A stretch of DNA of 64,000 nt, from contig JALMLS010000420.1 of the NCBI GenBank assembly GCA_038496445.1, positions 434,001 to 498,000 of the forward strand, given 5' to 3'. Both the position numbers and the translations under genes were made by a program. The notes under the pieces are model-generated. The model did no database searches. It was not told the origin of the DNA and was given only the letters and a program-made list of their open reading frames with translations. This DNA is from Trichosphaerium sp. ATCC 40318 (taxonomy: Eukaryota; Discosea; Flabellinia; Trichosidae). Of this stretch, positions 25,323-39,470 are shown piece by piece (the first letter of the stretch is position 1; each line of letters starts with the position of its first letter).

Positions 25323-26012
25323 TTACTGTCCTGGCAAACCCTTGAGTGCCTTACACTCTCTAAGTGGTCCATTACAGTGGGTTCTATAACAGTTTAGATC
25401 ACCTGCATTACAATCTGAGCAAGCTCCAACAATAGCTAGGCAACCTCCCAATACTTCAACATGGCAAGATTTGTATGCAGCCGGGCAGTTCTCTTTGTAA
25501 CATCTGGCATCGCCTGCATCACATGATTGGCATGTGACGCTCATTGAAGAAATACAACCAGCCAAAGTGTTGACGGTTTGCTTACAATCATTAAGCGCAT
25601 CAGGGCAGGTGTTTCTGTAGCAATTGAAGTCTCCTTCATCGCATTTTGGACAACCGCCAGTGCGAGCAGCAACACATCCACCCAGTGTATTGACAGTGTG
25701 ATGACAAGCCCTGAATGGTCCATTACAGTGCGTTCTGTAGCAGTTTAGGTCGCCTGCATTACAATCCGAGCAAGCTCCTACGCGAGCAGCCAAACAGCTT
25801 CCCAAAGAAGCAACGCTTTGGTCGCATTTGGCGTAAGCTTTTGGGCAGTTTCCTCTGAAGCAATCCAAGTCAGTTGCATTACAGAAAGAACATGCACCAG
25901 TTCTAGATGCTATAGTGCCTAGGCACTGAAGCATGTATTCTGGTCTTGCGTTTGTAGTCGCAATAGCGCATGATAGTGCAATAAGCACAATAACAGTGTA
26001 CACAGAGGTCAT
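25323..26012 (-). CDS. secreted cysteine-rich tandem-repeat protein
   Basis: A 229-residue, single-exon protein with signal peptide MTSVYTVIVLIALSCAIATT. The rest is five tandem repeats of about 38-40 residues with the pattern L-G-x-C-(6-8)-C-x2-C-x5-D-x-x-C-(5)-C-x6-C; examples are CSFCNATDLDCFRGNCPKAY, CSDCNAGDLNCYRTHCNGP and CPKCDEGDFNCYRNTCPDAL. Repeats 2 and 5 are almost identical (CSDCNAGDLNCYRTHCNGP), so recent duplication or conversion is likely. The even cysteine count per repeat suggests disulfide-stabilised beads outside the cell, such as a wall or matrix protein. No known domain recognised. It has no intron, unlike most neighbours. Confidence 0.8.
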   Translation of the reverse strand: MTSVYTVIVLIALSCAIATTNARPEYMLQCLGTIASRTGACSFCNATDLDCFRGNCPKAYAKCDQSVASLGSCLAARVGACSDCNAGDLNCYRTHCNGPFRACHHTVNTLGGCVAARTGGCPKCDEGDFNCYRNTCPDALNDCKQTVNTLAGCISSMSVTCQSCDAGDARCYKENCPAAYKSCHVEVLGGCLAIVGACSDCNAGDLNCYRTHCNGPLRECKALKGLPGQ

Positions 26013-26549
26013 GAAGTTGTACGGAATGGTAGAAATGTGTTTAGAGTTTTCTTAAGTCGTCTTAAACTTAAACCTTTACAAGACAGAATTAGAACCCTTA
26101 GTACTTGTGGTACCTGTAAGGAGAGGTGCTTTACAGAACTAAGATAACCTGTTTCCTATTTTGGTAGAACGTTCGTGAAACAAGACGAATTCGTTAAGAT
26201 TCTAAAAAAGGCTCGGCTTCTCCCTTCGTTCTTAGTCGTCTAGTGGTAGACATGCTGCTCTTGTGATACCTCAATATCAACGACGTAAACAACTTTAGTG
26301 GGGAGTTAGCATTCCGCGCATAGAGCATAGTTGCGAACTTGTTAGGCACCGTTGGACAATCACTTCACTTTTTTGCTAAGAACCGAATGGCTCGCTAAAA
26401 AAAAGCGACGGATGTATCGGTCAGCTGATAAAATTTAAACATGTACTGGTCCAAAGAAAATAAAGGAGATTGCAGGCGGACAAATAATAGCAATAACAAG
26501 CTTTCTCAAGACAATAAGTTTATGTTCTATCTAAATACTAATCTATTTG
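26013..26549. other. intergenic, no gene assigned
   Basis: 537 bases. One plus-strand stretch near 26172-26240 reads FVKQDEFVKILKKARLLPSF and could be a lone exon, but I cannot link it to a gene. The remainder shows nothing clear. Confidence 0.35.
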
Positions 26550-28861
26550 TTAACTACTTTCTATGTGGGAAGATGAAATTGTCATACTGCTACTGCTATC
26601 GTCACTTGATGTCGAATCCAGGCTACGTTCAACGTTGTTTGGTTCATCAACAACACTTATCTCTTCAGGTGGAGGAGTGCTGGTTCTTGATGCTTCTTCC
26701 TCTTTCCCTACGCTTGATTTACTGGACTTCACTTCCACATCAACGACTCTAATCAGTGTTAGATCATTCTTACAAGCGAAAAGGGGCGTTTACCTCGATT
26801 GGGGATGGCTTCCAGAACTAGTGACAGTGATTCTTTTAGGAGGTTGTAGTACTATAAGTTCGATAGTAATCAATACACTTAAACCAAGCCAAAAAAAGAA
26901 ATAGTACAGTACAACACCTTTTGGGGTGTTTGTAATACCAGTCCTTTAACGTCAGTTAATACTATCAAGTAAAAATGTGAATAACATACACAAGAAGTAC
27001 ATAAAGAACGATCACAACAACTATAGATGAAATGACTGCATACAAGCTGAATATGATCTAAAAAAAAAAGTTGTTAACATCCAAAGAAGTGCTTTTTGAC
27101 CACGTGATGGATACCGATTTTGTCGAACAAGAACAATGTTTTACCAAATTGAAAAGAGGGGTAGCGTTGTGTGAAATCACGTGTTAAGTAAAGGTAAAAC
27201 AAGCCAATAAATAACTTAGTTTTTTTTCAACTTACTTTTCGAAGCTGCGTCTGTTTTTCTTTTCCATGTAGGTGCACGTTGTTTACTCTTTTCTTTAGTA
27301 GGTATAATGTAACAATACAATATGTTAATATACTTATGAAAGATATGAAATTGAGTGAAGCAATAGGAAGTGTATAAAGAAATGCCGGAATCTATCAAGA
27401 TGTCAGCGGCTACAAGCCAGAAAAAAAAACCCTCGAAACTTTCACCTTCTCAAAAGCGTTTAACAACGCAAATGTTATGTTAAATACTATCAAGAATGCG
27501 ATCCAAGCGAAGGCATACCACCTAGTTAGAACAATAAGTTAAAGCCATTGACCAGAGATGACGAAGGTATAGGATTTGTACTTGTATTTAGGTAAACTGC
27601 CTTGAATTTGGAACTTTAGAGATGCAAGTATAGCGTGCCTAAAAAGACAATGTTAGTGAAGATGGACAGTGTGTAAATTTGATTTCTGTTGTACTTACCA
27701 CCACAACGCCATTAGAAACATTGGTGCTATAACAAACGGCAAATGTTGAATAAACAAGAATCTTATTAGCCACACAGGGAAAATCTGTCTTGAACCAAAA
27801 GGATCGATTGAAAATCCAAGGAATAGGACTACACAAATATAAGGAAATAGATCCAATATAGGTGTATTTTACGCTTACTTATAGATGCTATAAGACATGA
27901 TGTAACAGCTGCAACACCAACTGACAAACGACAATCTCCGTATAATTGATAAAGTTGAAAAAGGCGAAAACAAGAGAAGCCAGCGTTGAAAACAAAATAA
28001 CATGCTAGAGATATCTGCCATACCCACATCCAAACAGATCCATACACTTCCATAAAATTATTAGGCTCTACATAAACTGTAAGTAAACAGCATACAATAG
28101 GAAGTAAAATCCGACTTCGGAGTCAAAAAGGTCGCAGAAAAAAAACCAAAAAGTATACAAAAAAAAACAGGACGTTACAAGCATGAGCCATTGTGATTGA
28201 AAAAAACTTTTTCACATTGATTTCAATAAAATCATCGAATTTGATTCATTTGATTTACGCTCGGCGTGTAAAATAACGTTTCTCTGACCTGTTATTATTC
28301 GAACTATTACTATCGATCCATTCGCTGGTTTTAAGAAGAATTCATCAAAGTCGTCCAGTGAAACACTAACTATCGGTATCGTAATACTTGAATGGTCACT
28401 TCCATCATTTGCATACATCTCCTAAACCTCATAAACAAAAATCACGTGACAAAGTTACAGTACAAGTGAGCGAACAACTTGAAAATAACAACCAGGCCTA
28501 AAACTCCTTTTTGGAAAAAAAATAAAAAATCGCACCTCTCCAATATAGCTTCGTTGGGTATCACGTGCACAAATGATTGCCCTTGCTCCCATATTAACTT
28601 CCTTCCGAAATTGAGGTTCGTAAGGTAAGGAGCATCCTCTAATGACTACAATCTTATCTCCGAAGTTATTTAGTTCCAAACAACATAATTAGTCTTACTT
28701 TGCTTGTATGGTTCCGACCTATCAACTATCTTTCCTTCTATCGGAGCGAAATTTACAGTATTACCATCATATTTTTGAACCCATACTTGTATTGTGCTGT
28801 TTAAAATGGCCTCTGGCTCTACGCCTTGCAATACTGCGGTTACAAGCGCCACAAAGGTCAC
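26550..28861 (-). CDS. PA-domain multi-pass membrane protein (receptor-like)
   Basis: The luminal N-terminal part holds a protease-associated (PA) domain: NKIVVIRGCSLPYEPQFRKE and VNMGARAIICARDTQRSYIG (28650-28550), then ITIPIVSVSLDDFDEFFLKP (near 28380). After an intron near 28215-28080 come membrane segments: WMWVWQISLACYFVFNAGFS (near 28030), LSVGVAAVTSCLIASIS (27910), FLGFSIDPFGSRQIFPVWLI, RFLFIQHLPFVIAPMFLMAL (27830-27710), others in 27600-26950, and VVLYYFFFWLGLSVLITIEL (near 26900). The cytosolic tail is Ser/Thr/Glu-rich and ends SSSHIESS. About seven passes fit a receptor. It lacks the YD and GLGD motifs of SPPL proteases, which also pair PA with membrane helices. The true start codon is uncertain because the first codon here is GTG and an upstream exon is likely. 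Confidence 0.62.
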
Positions 28862-29145
28862 TTGAGGAAAGTTAAGAATCAGCTAATCACGGGTTTTTTT
28901 TGGGTTTTTTTTTTTTGTAAAAATTCGAATTCAGCACGTGTATATCCGTAGAAGTGAATGCGGGTAGTTGATTATGTATTTAAAAATACAAAAACGGAAC
29001 ATACTTCCCGTAAACAAGAGTGTTCCTTTTTTATACCTAGTAGTACTGTATGGTAGAGCGAAATCATCGACTCTGGCTCCTTGTTGTGTTTTTGTGACTT
29101 GTTTTGCTCCTAATTTTTACATTGATTGACTACTGTGCTACAAAA

Positions 29146-29349
29146 ATGGCTGTGTCAACACGCTACAGAAACAAGAGAACAAATTTAGGCTATTCTGATC
29201 AAACTTGTATAGCCACGTGTACAAACAGAGCCAACACGGACCTGTTGAACGACGTTCATACCAATGTTCATGCCATAATTACGCTATACAGACACACGAA
29301 CGTGTTATACAGCGTCACAAAAGATTTGCACCATTCTAAAGGACATTAA
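29146..29349 (+). CDS. small uncharacterised ORF, 67 residues
   Basis: ATG at 29146 gives MAVSTRYRNKRTNLGYSDQT, then NTDLLNDVHTNVHAIITLYR and the end TKDLHHSKGH. A hydrophobic stretch just upstream in the same frame (LLIFTLIDYCA) could be a signal anchor if an earlier exon joins. No family recognised. Confidence 0.35.
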   Translation: MAVSTRYRNKRTNLGYSDQTCIATCTNRANTDLLNDVHTNVHAIITLYRHTNVLYSVTKDLHHSKGH

Positions 29350-29454
29350 TTCATCGCCTAAATCATTTGTCCTACAAGGATTTAGGTAACTCAACATACT
29401 AATTTTTGACCATCAAATTCTACCACGGAGAAATACATACCAAGTCTACAAAAA

Positions 29455-30301
29455 ATGCAGCTCATAACAGTATTCGTTATCTGCTGTACAATAGCTTTAT
29501 CAAGCGCAGAATGGCCAACAGGCACAAAGCCAGCCTTTTGCCATGAATTAGGTTCGTTAGACGTTATAATTACTCTATTACTAACGTATGGTACTAGATT
29601 GCCCTGTGTTTAACGTACTTTAAATAAACGACGTAATATTTAACCTCCTTACCTCTTTAAAGGTCATTAAAACAACGTCAGCGTACCAAATACGCGAATA
29701 CATTAACAAAGAGTCATGGGTGGGAACAACGATTCAGAGCACAGACTTGCAAACCGCTATGATGACAGGTTTCATGAAAATATTTGGATACATCTCGGGC
29801 GCTAATAGTGGTATGCTTGAACCTCATTTTTCTGATACTCCTTATCGTTTTAACTCTTGTTATTATAATGTAATGATTGATTTCTATCTATAGATAATGT
29901 ACATATCGATATGACATCCCCTGTTAGGAACCATATCGTACCTGGAGAAGGTCCTTTTTGTAAATCTAATTTTACAATATCTTTCTTCAGCCCTTTCGCT
30001 TGGCAAGATAAAACACCTCCTACACCTAATGATGAAAGCATTACTATCATGACAGTCAAACCATCTAGATACGCTGTCGCTGAGTACGTAATACAAGCGC
30101 ATGAGTATATACTAACGGTTTGTTAAAAGATTCGGTGGATTTGCAATGGAAGCTGAGATTATCTCTGCAATAGAATCACTTAGTGATCAGTTATCCAATG
30201 ATGGTGTAGAATATGAAAGCGATTCTTACTTCTACGCTGGTTATGATGGACCGTACAGGGTTAAAGGTCGTCATAACGAAGTATGGAGGAAGCTTCTCTA
30301 A
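29455..30301 (+). CDS. secreted SOUL-family haem-binding protein
   Basis: ATG at 29455 gives a signal peptide MQLITVFVICCTIALSSAEW. Splicing removes introns near 29551-29598, 29615-29663, 29810-29893 and 30085-30127. The SOUL/HEBP fold motifs are CPVFNVIKTTSAYQIREYIN, TAMMTGFMKIFGYISGANSD, HIDMTSPVRNHIVPGEG, CKSNFTISFFSPFAWQ and the end YDGPYRVKGRHNEVWRKLL (TAA 30299). Family members bind haem or tetrapyrroles. Most are cytosolic in animals, while exported forms occur in plants and protists. Role here unknown. Confidence 0.87.
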
Positions 30302-30713
30302 GCACTTCACTCGTATTGTAAAATACAAACTATTATTTTGCTATCATTGTTTTTGTCAATCAAGCTGTGTAGAATGCCAGTTTTTTTTAAGTAGGTGTCT
30401 TTGTAGTACACACTCGATTTCATATACAGCCTAAGCACACCCTTCAACCCATTCGTCTATCTGTTTAAACAGTCCGACAAAATTGTACAACAAATACACT
30501 TCCGCGTATGAAATTTCTGTCCTACCTTGGCGCAGTACTACTCTAAATTGTGTGTTTGTTTGCTATCATAAAAACCCTTTTTTCGGGTATCTTATGAACA
30601 AAATCAAAAACTTGCGGCTGTGAAGTGAAAAAAACAAAAAACTGCGAAAACTACATCCAAAAAAAAGGCTAATTAAGGCGCGTCTTTTCAACAAAAAAAA
30701 GAGCACACAACAA
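30302..30713. other. intergenic, promoter side of the F-box-Hint gene
   Basis: 412 A+T-rich bases with A runs near 30620-30700. No gene seen. Confidence 0.4.
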
Positions 30714-31897
30714 ATGCAACAACAAGAAGATACAATCAGTTGCCTCGAAACAGACGTTTCTACGCGTGGAGATCAAATTGAACGTATCAGAGAGCGAATT
30801 GACTCAGTATCGCTTAAAAAAACGTTAATCGACGTTACAGATGACGGTATTCTTTATATTCTCGAATGGCTAGATCTAATAACTCTAATAACCGTTTCTT
30901 CCGTTTGCAAACACCTCTACACAATGTCTACGATCCAACAAAGCTACAATCCAATTCTACCTAAGATACATTCAGTTACAACAGAGTTCCAAAACAATAA
31001 GTACACACTCGACATTGTGATGGATAAGTTCGACCCTAAAATAAACTTAACGGTTAAGATTAAGACTTTTGCAAAGCAAGAGTACGATACAGGTATAAGT
31101 CCATTCTATAGAGATGTGGCACTTGGAACAGAACACGTGGTTACTTCTTTATCAGAAGAAGGACGTAATGATGCTACTGTAAAGTATTCAATTAATGTCC
31201 TTGCTTATCTTCAACAAGCAAGTGACAGAGATGTGTCAGTTATAATTGAGGCCAAAAAGAATGGAAAAACTTCAACTTCAAAACAGTACAATGTTGTGTT
31301 TGTTTGCTACTACATGCTCTATCCACCTTCGTGTTGTTTTGATGGACAAGCGTTGGTACTCATGAGCGACGGATCAAGAACGAGGGCCAAGGATATAGTC
31401 GTTGGAGATAGAGTAAGATCAGCGTCTGGAAGCATTCAAGTAGTGGAGCGCATTGATGCAACTCGTCAAAAAGTCAGAAAAAGGATGGTGTATCTTGGTG
31501 ATTTTTGGATAACACGTGGACATCCAGTACTAGTTGACGGCGAATGGTACATAAATAACATTCGCTTTCTTTGATTTTTGAATTTATTGCAAAAAGCCTC
31601 GCAGAGGAGAGATTATAAGATCTAACTTTTTTTTAAAGGTACAGACCAGATGAGTTGAAGAAGCCTGTTGAGAGGTTATCTGATGGCTTATACAATTTTG
31701 TTCTCGATGGAGAACATACTATATGTGTTGGTAAATCACAAGTATACAAATGTTGTACTCTTGGTAAGTACTGTGGTGTTCGTTTAGAGCGTTTATATCC
31801 TGCTCAAAATAAGAACTATGGAAGAAACTACTTGAAGAAAGTTGACAAAAAAGTCGGCACTGCGAGCAATGCTCAGTGTGCTGCAAAGTATCGCTGA
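30714..31897 (+). CDS. F-box protein with C-terminal Hint/Vint domain
   Basis: Starts MQQQEDTISCLETDVSTRGD, a short coiled-coil-like lead. An F-box-like helix set follows at about residues 40-68 (ILYILEWLDLITLITVSSVC). The middle (about residues 80-200) is a beta-rich region with no name I know. A Hint domain begins at Cys in CFDGQALVLMSDGSRTRAKD with IVVGDRVRSASG, then FWITRGHPVLVDGEW with the conserved His. One intron (donor within TGGTACAT near 31548, acceptor near 31639) joins RPDELKKPVERLSDGLYNF, DGEHTICVGKSQVYKCCTLG and KYCGVRLERLYPAQ, the ending typical of eukaryotic Hint/Vint modules. Hint domains self-cleave or ligate (hedgehog, inteins); F-boxes bind Skp1 in ubiquitin ligases. Processing activity here is untested. 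Confidence 0.78.
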
Positions 31898-32085
31898 TAC
31901 CACATATTCCAATATACATAAAAACACAACTCAAATTCAAAATACGTTTCTAGGTAGACCGTAAGGTTGTCACGAGTTCATGAAATGTAAAAAAACAAAT
32001 AAAGTTTTTTAGCCTGTGAAAATTGTTTATTGTACAAAGCATGTCCACTATACTGAGTGGTTGAATGCTGGCTATATAATTATAT

Positions 32086-33893
32086 CTATACTATTTGTGG
32101 AGAATCAGGTATCATCATCATTTTTCTAGAACGTGGTGGGTTGATTGTATAATTTTCTATTTTTTTGAGATCTATTTTGCAAGAATGTTCAATAAGTTGA
32201 TCAGTGTCCCATTTCTGTTCAGGTAATTTATTAACAACTATAACGACATTCGATGGTGTAGTATTAAGAAGTGTTTCTAAAGAAAAAAGTTAATAACAAA
32301 CAATACAAGAGACTGAACTCGAACGAACAAAAGATACAACATAAAAAACAAAGTTCGAAACAAATAGTCTTAACAAGTGACATTTGTGGTATAACTGCGT
32401 TGGCAACAACCCAGAAACTCTTGTAAAAATATGATAAGGGTATGGGCTCGAAATACGATGGAGAATTGTAAATTTCTGTTCGATAGAAGAGGTGAAAAAC
32501 AATGACGTTTTTCAACAAATAAACAGTTTTTTCGTGCCTTTGCTATAGAATAGCATGGATAGTGCTATCTTGATTAAGAAATCCATGCCTTCTACAAAGA
32601 ATATATCTAACAGACGAAATACAAGCTCAGTCTCAAACTGTTGAGTGAATAGAGTACGAAGCCAACCACCAACAAATATTTCAATATTGATTTCTAGCTC
32701 CTCAAGGTACGCTGAAAGTTTTGGTGCTATCTTCTGTAGACAGTATTTAAAGTTCTCTAAACAAGCTGGTGTCTCATCATGGAATATTTTGACAACATCA
32801 TAACGCTTTGTTATCTCCACAAATACCCAAAAAGCTGTCTAAAGCGAAGAAGGTTAACACTGATTTTCAAAAAAAAAATCACGTGTGAAATGAAAGGTTT
32901 GGCGTACTTCCTCGTTCAGGTGCATTAGAAGAGTTGCAATAATATATGACATGCCTTGACAGTATCCAACAGACGAATTAAAGTTAGCATAAGCACGTAA
33001 CACATTAGACAAGGCCAGACATCTAAAAAACAAGTCAACGAAACAATACGCTTTGGCAGCAACAATAAAAAGTCCTTACGCATCACTACCACGTGCGAAC
33101 ATTGGGTGAGATGGAAACGTTCGCGGGATATCACGATTAATAGCTTTATCAGCTTCAGTATTTGATTTCGAAGCGTACAACTAGTAGAAATAAGGAACAA
33201 CGAAGGTAATAAGACTTTTATAAAAAAAGGTTCAGAAAAACTTTCAGAATAGGTCTTCACTGCAACGTACGCCGTAAATACCAGGGTTATTACTAAGTGT
33301 CTCTGTTGCGCCACATAATGAAGGCCAAACGATCGAGCGTAACGAGTGTTTTATACCAACTCGCACTTTCTTTGTCAGCTGACACATGGCTTTGTAAGTA
33401 ATTGTTTCTCGTACTCGTAACGTCATAAAGACAGCTGACGTACCTTTGCGCCGTATACTTTTTTATCTCTGTCTTGAATTAATAACATCCACTCTTTAAT
33501 ACTCTTTTCATCTACCTGACCACCAATAGGACTACGTGTTGGGTCTGTTGTAGTTGTAGAAACTAATTTCCGTTTTTAATAAAAAGTTGTTTATTGTTGA
33601 AAACGTACGGGAAGTTTCACAAATGTCACAAACGCGTACTGGGTTCTATTTTAAATAAGAAGAGCGAAACCTTTACAAACTAGAATGTACCTTGTACCCA
33701 AGACGCAACAACTGTGACTTGTTTGATGTACAAGGGCCACAAAAGACGCGTCCACACGCCCGGCAATGATGCTAAACAAGAATTCGTTACATTGCTTCAA
33801 AACGATGTCAAATACCTTTCTATTAAACACATTAAAGCCTCTACCACATATTCTGCATGACGGCACTTCAGAATCTGTACTTGTTGTAAACAT
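32086..33893 (-). CDS. FYVE zinc finger plus TBC-domain Rab GTPase-activating protein
   Basis: Exons 1 and 2 join into a FYVE-type finger: [20 protein letters not shown] then [20 protein letters not shown], containing the R-K/R-H-H-C-R-A-C-G core that binds PI3P on endosomes. A linker ([20 protein letters not shown]) leads to the TBC domain: [15 protein letters not shown] (near 33330), [20 protein letters not shown] with the catalytic Arg (near 33110), [20 protein letters not shown] with the Gln finger (near 32950) and [20 protein letters not shown] (near 32650). It ends [21 protein letters not shown] at 32086. The protein should switch off a Rab on PI3P-rich endosomes. About eight introns. 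Confidence 0.85.
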
Positions 33894-34056
33894 TTGTTAA
33901 ATAGAATCGGAAAAATACCTGGCTCCCACCGTGGTAGCGTAGGGCGCAACATTGTACTGTACAATTACAATTTATGGCTATCTTTGACTCAAGTCCGCAT
34001 TTTCGGTTTTTTTGACTTTTCTTTTTTTACCATGTCGTTAGCAGAATGATATCAAA
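33894..34056. promoter_or_regulatory. divergent promoter between FYVE-TBC and HNH genes
   Basis: 163 bases between two outward-facing starts, with T runs near 34010-34030. No specific element identified. Confidence 0.35.
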
Positions 34057-36055
34057 ATGCTCCAATTAACTCCTTTCACAGAGGGAAGTCCCCTAGTGAG
34101 TGTTTACCTTGGTCCAAAAGGCAAATGGATGGTACTTGATCAAATAGCTAAGGTTGTGTTTAACTGGGATGTTACTGTGTTCAGACGCAAGATAATATTT
34201 AACCGTGCGTATTGTTCAGTGTAGTAAGTTAGTTTACGTTAAAAAAGAAATGACAACCGGAAACACCTATAAAATGATGAAAAACAATGACGCAAAGCTA
34301 TTACAACAACTACGCGATATTAGTATAGTGGATAAGAAAGCAAAACACGTATATCTGATATCAGTGCGTGAGGCTATCTAAAACAAAGAGTTAACAGCTT
34401 TTATTTAGGTACCGAGCCTTGGTCTGTTCATTCGAAGTTATAGCAGGCGTGCATCACTTTTTACGCGTTTATACGACACTGTGTACCAACTACAGGTAAG
34501 TACAATCAAAGTTAACCGACACAACAACATTTCCTGGTAAAAAAAAGGTCTTGCAATACTGCTCCCACTGTTACCTTTATTTTTACAGGAAAAATAAAGA
34601 GAACGCTTTTAAACAATAATTATTAAACCACTACGTCTAGTTTGGTAAAAATACTCTGGGAACGCCAAAGCGAAAAAGAACTTTGACGGCTGCTGATAAG
34701 AAAAGAGTTGCTGCCAGTCAAAGTTGGACTTGTGCACATTGTAAGCAATCTCTAAATGCTCGTTATGAAGTTGATCATATAGTACAATTTGCACATGGTG
34801 GTACAGACGATCCATCTAATTTACAGGTAACAGTTCTTTTTTTTTTTTTGGTTGAGAAATTAACTGTCTTTTTCTTTTGTTTTATGCCCACGTGGGCTTT
34901 AAGTTTTTTTTTTGTGACGTTATTTGTATTTAACGATTTTGATAAGGCGCTGTGCTCGAATTGTCACGCAGCAAAGACAGATGCAGATCTGTGTAAAGAT
35001 AGACAATCAATTCGTCAAGATGAAATGAATTTTCTAGCGCCTTTGATTTCGAGTCAAATGAACTCTCAGCGACCTTTACCTCGAAAGCCAATTATAAATT
35101 CAAGGTCATTAGATGGATTACAAGATGCTCTAGCAAGTTTTGATAATGCTGATGATGATATATCTCAAGAAAATGATGACAAATTAGGAGAAGAAATAAA
35201 AGAAAGTCAAAAAGATGAAAGCGCTGATTACGATATTTTCGATATCAACACAATGTACAAAAGTAATGATGATAGTAGTCTAAGTATAAACTTGTTTATG
35301 GATGATGACGATTTGCCAGATAAAAATAAACCAAGCGACCGTAGTGAAAAAAAGGATTCATTTAAAGACATTTCAGATAAAGACCTTGAACATCTTGAAG
35401 ACGAAGTCCAAAAAGACTTTGATGCTATTATGGGTGAATCAATTGATGAAGATGCAACACAAGTTGACCTCATCAAGCCTCAGGATGATGTATCTATGAT
35501 TGATATACCTGATGAAGACGAAGAACAAGAAGAAGAAGACGAAAACCTATTTGTTGATGAATATCAATTTAATGAAGATGACGATAAAAACGATGGTGAC
35601 TATATAGCAGACGATGATAACATTAAAAAGCCAGCATCAATACCTAAACCAAGGAAAAAACCAAAGAAGAAGACACCTAAAAAAATAGGCACGTGACCAT
35701 CTTTTTCAACCCCAAACGAAGAAAACAATAACACTATTTTAAGCATCTTAATATTATGTCATAACTGACTGTTTATTAGGTGTACAAGGCGGTAAAGTGA
35801 CAAAAAAAAAGAAAACTCCTAAAAAAAAACCTGGAACTGGATTTTCTGCAAAAGGTTTCTTTTCTCCACCTTCAAAAAACCTATCAAAGAAGAAGATAGG
35901 TAATGTAGTATTAACACCTAGAAAGTTGAGTAAATCAGAGTACGTACAAGCTTTTTAAATTTAAATAGAAAGTTCGAAAATGCTAAGTTTTCCTTAGTGA
36001 CAATAGCGATACGTCATTTGGTATGCAACTACGTAGCTCCGTAGACGCTAAATAA
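34057..36055 (+). CDS. HNH-nuclease-domain protein with long acidic tail
   Basis: Starts MLQLTPFTEGSPLVSVYLGP and KGKWMVLDQIAKVVFNWDVT, a small conserved-looking N-terminal module of unknown family. After introns comes PKRKRTLTAADKKRVAASQS and the HNH domain: WTCAHCKQSLNARYEVDHIV with the metal His pair, then GGTDDPSNLQ, an intron (34829-34947) and ALCSNCHAAKTDADL, giving CxxC...DH...N...CxxCH. The next 200 residues are highly acidic (DEDEEQEEEDENLFVDEYQF), followed by basic KPRKKPKKKTPKK, a second basic exon near 35780-35940 and the end MQLRSSVDAK. The acid-then-base layout suggests a chromatin or nuclear protein. HNH domains cut DNA in many settings, and the target is unknown. Confidence 0.78.
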
Positions 36056-36368
36056 ATAGAATTGTGAAATAAGAAGGTAGTTGAGTTGTTTGCGAATACG
36101 AACACGTTATGTTGACGCCAACCTCACCAACAGATCTGGCTTACGCGGTTTATCGTGATGAGGGCGTAAAACAGTAGATTGGGGGTATTTTTTGATACGT
36201 TCCCGCTTTTCTGAAGAACCGTTTTTATTACGCTTTGTGCTGTGTAGAGTGAATTGCGTGTTCTAACCTAAGCTTTTAAAGTGTCTCGTTTCATCACTTG
36301 TGGAATTACATACTAATCATGACTTTGATTTTGTTCTTTCGTCATTTCACTGTAGTAGCACTTCTAGC
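36056..36368. other. intergenic, no gene seen
   Basis: 313 bases between co-oriented genes with no open coding stretch that I would defend. Confidence 0.4.
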
Positions 36369-38942
<2,574 letters not shown>

Positions 38943-39470
38943 GCGATGGGAAGGGATTTTCTTTTTTTTTTTTCTGTTTATGTTCATCAATATTAAATTA
39001 TGTATTATAGAATTTTCTTTTTCATCATAAGTCGATATCTAGTTAACTTTTTTTCTTGAAACTTTTTCATTTTTTTAATGTATTATGTATGTGTATATTA
39101 TATATTATGTAATTGTTGGTAGTTGGTTGGTGTGTGGCTTGGAATGTGACGAGAGTTTTTTTTTGTTTTTTATTCAGAATATATTGTTGTGATTATGTTG
39201 TTAATACTTTAGTTATAGTTGATCGGTCTAGCGGTGGTAAACAGGATGATAACGCAAAATAAGAGCGAGTGTAGATATTTTGTAAGCCAACAAAGACATA
39301 AACAATTCAACAAGTTTTACCTTTTTGCTATTGCAATCATTGCTGAACTTATTTCTTAAAACTGTTGCTGTTACATTACATGGAAAGTACATATAAATCC
39401 ATGAAGGCTTTATTATTTTTTGACTTTATATTTACATAAGAATTGGCAGTTAAGTTAATTCGTCCTTAGT
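38943..39470. other. 3' region between convergent genes
   Basis: 528 very A+T-rich bases with long T runs (near 38960, 39160). No gene seen. Confidence 0.4.

Noticed and set aside
26225-26270. tRNA-like stretch with TCTAGTGGTAGACATG
   Set aside because: It resembles a D-arm, but no matching anticodon stem, T-loop (GGTTCGA) or acceptor pairing follows at the right distance.
30714-31897. Intein inserted in a host protein
   Set aside because: There is no conserved host extein on the C-terminal side; the Hint/Vint domain ends the protein, as in eukaryotic Hint fusions.
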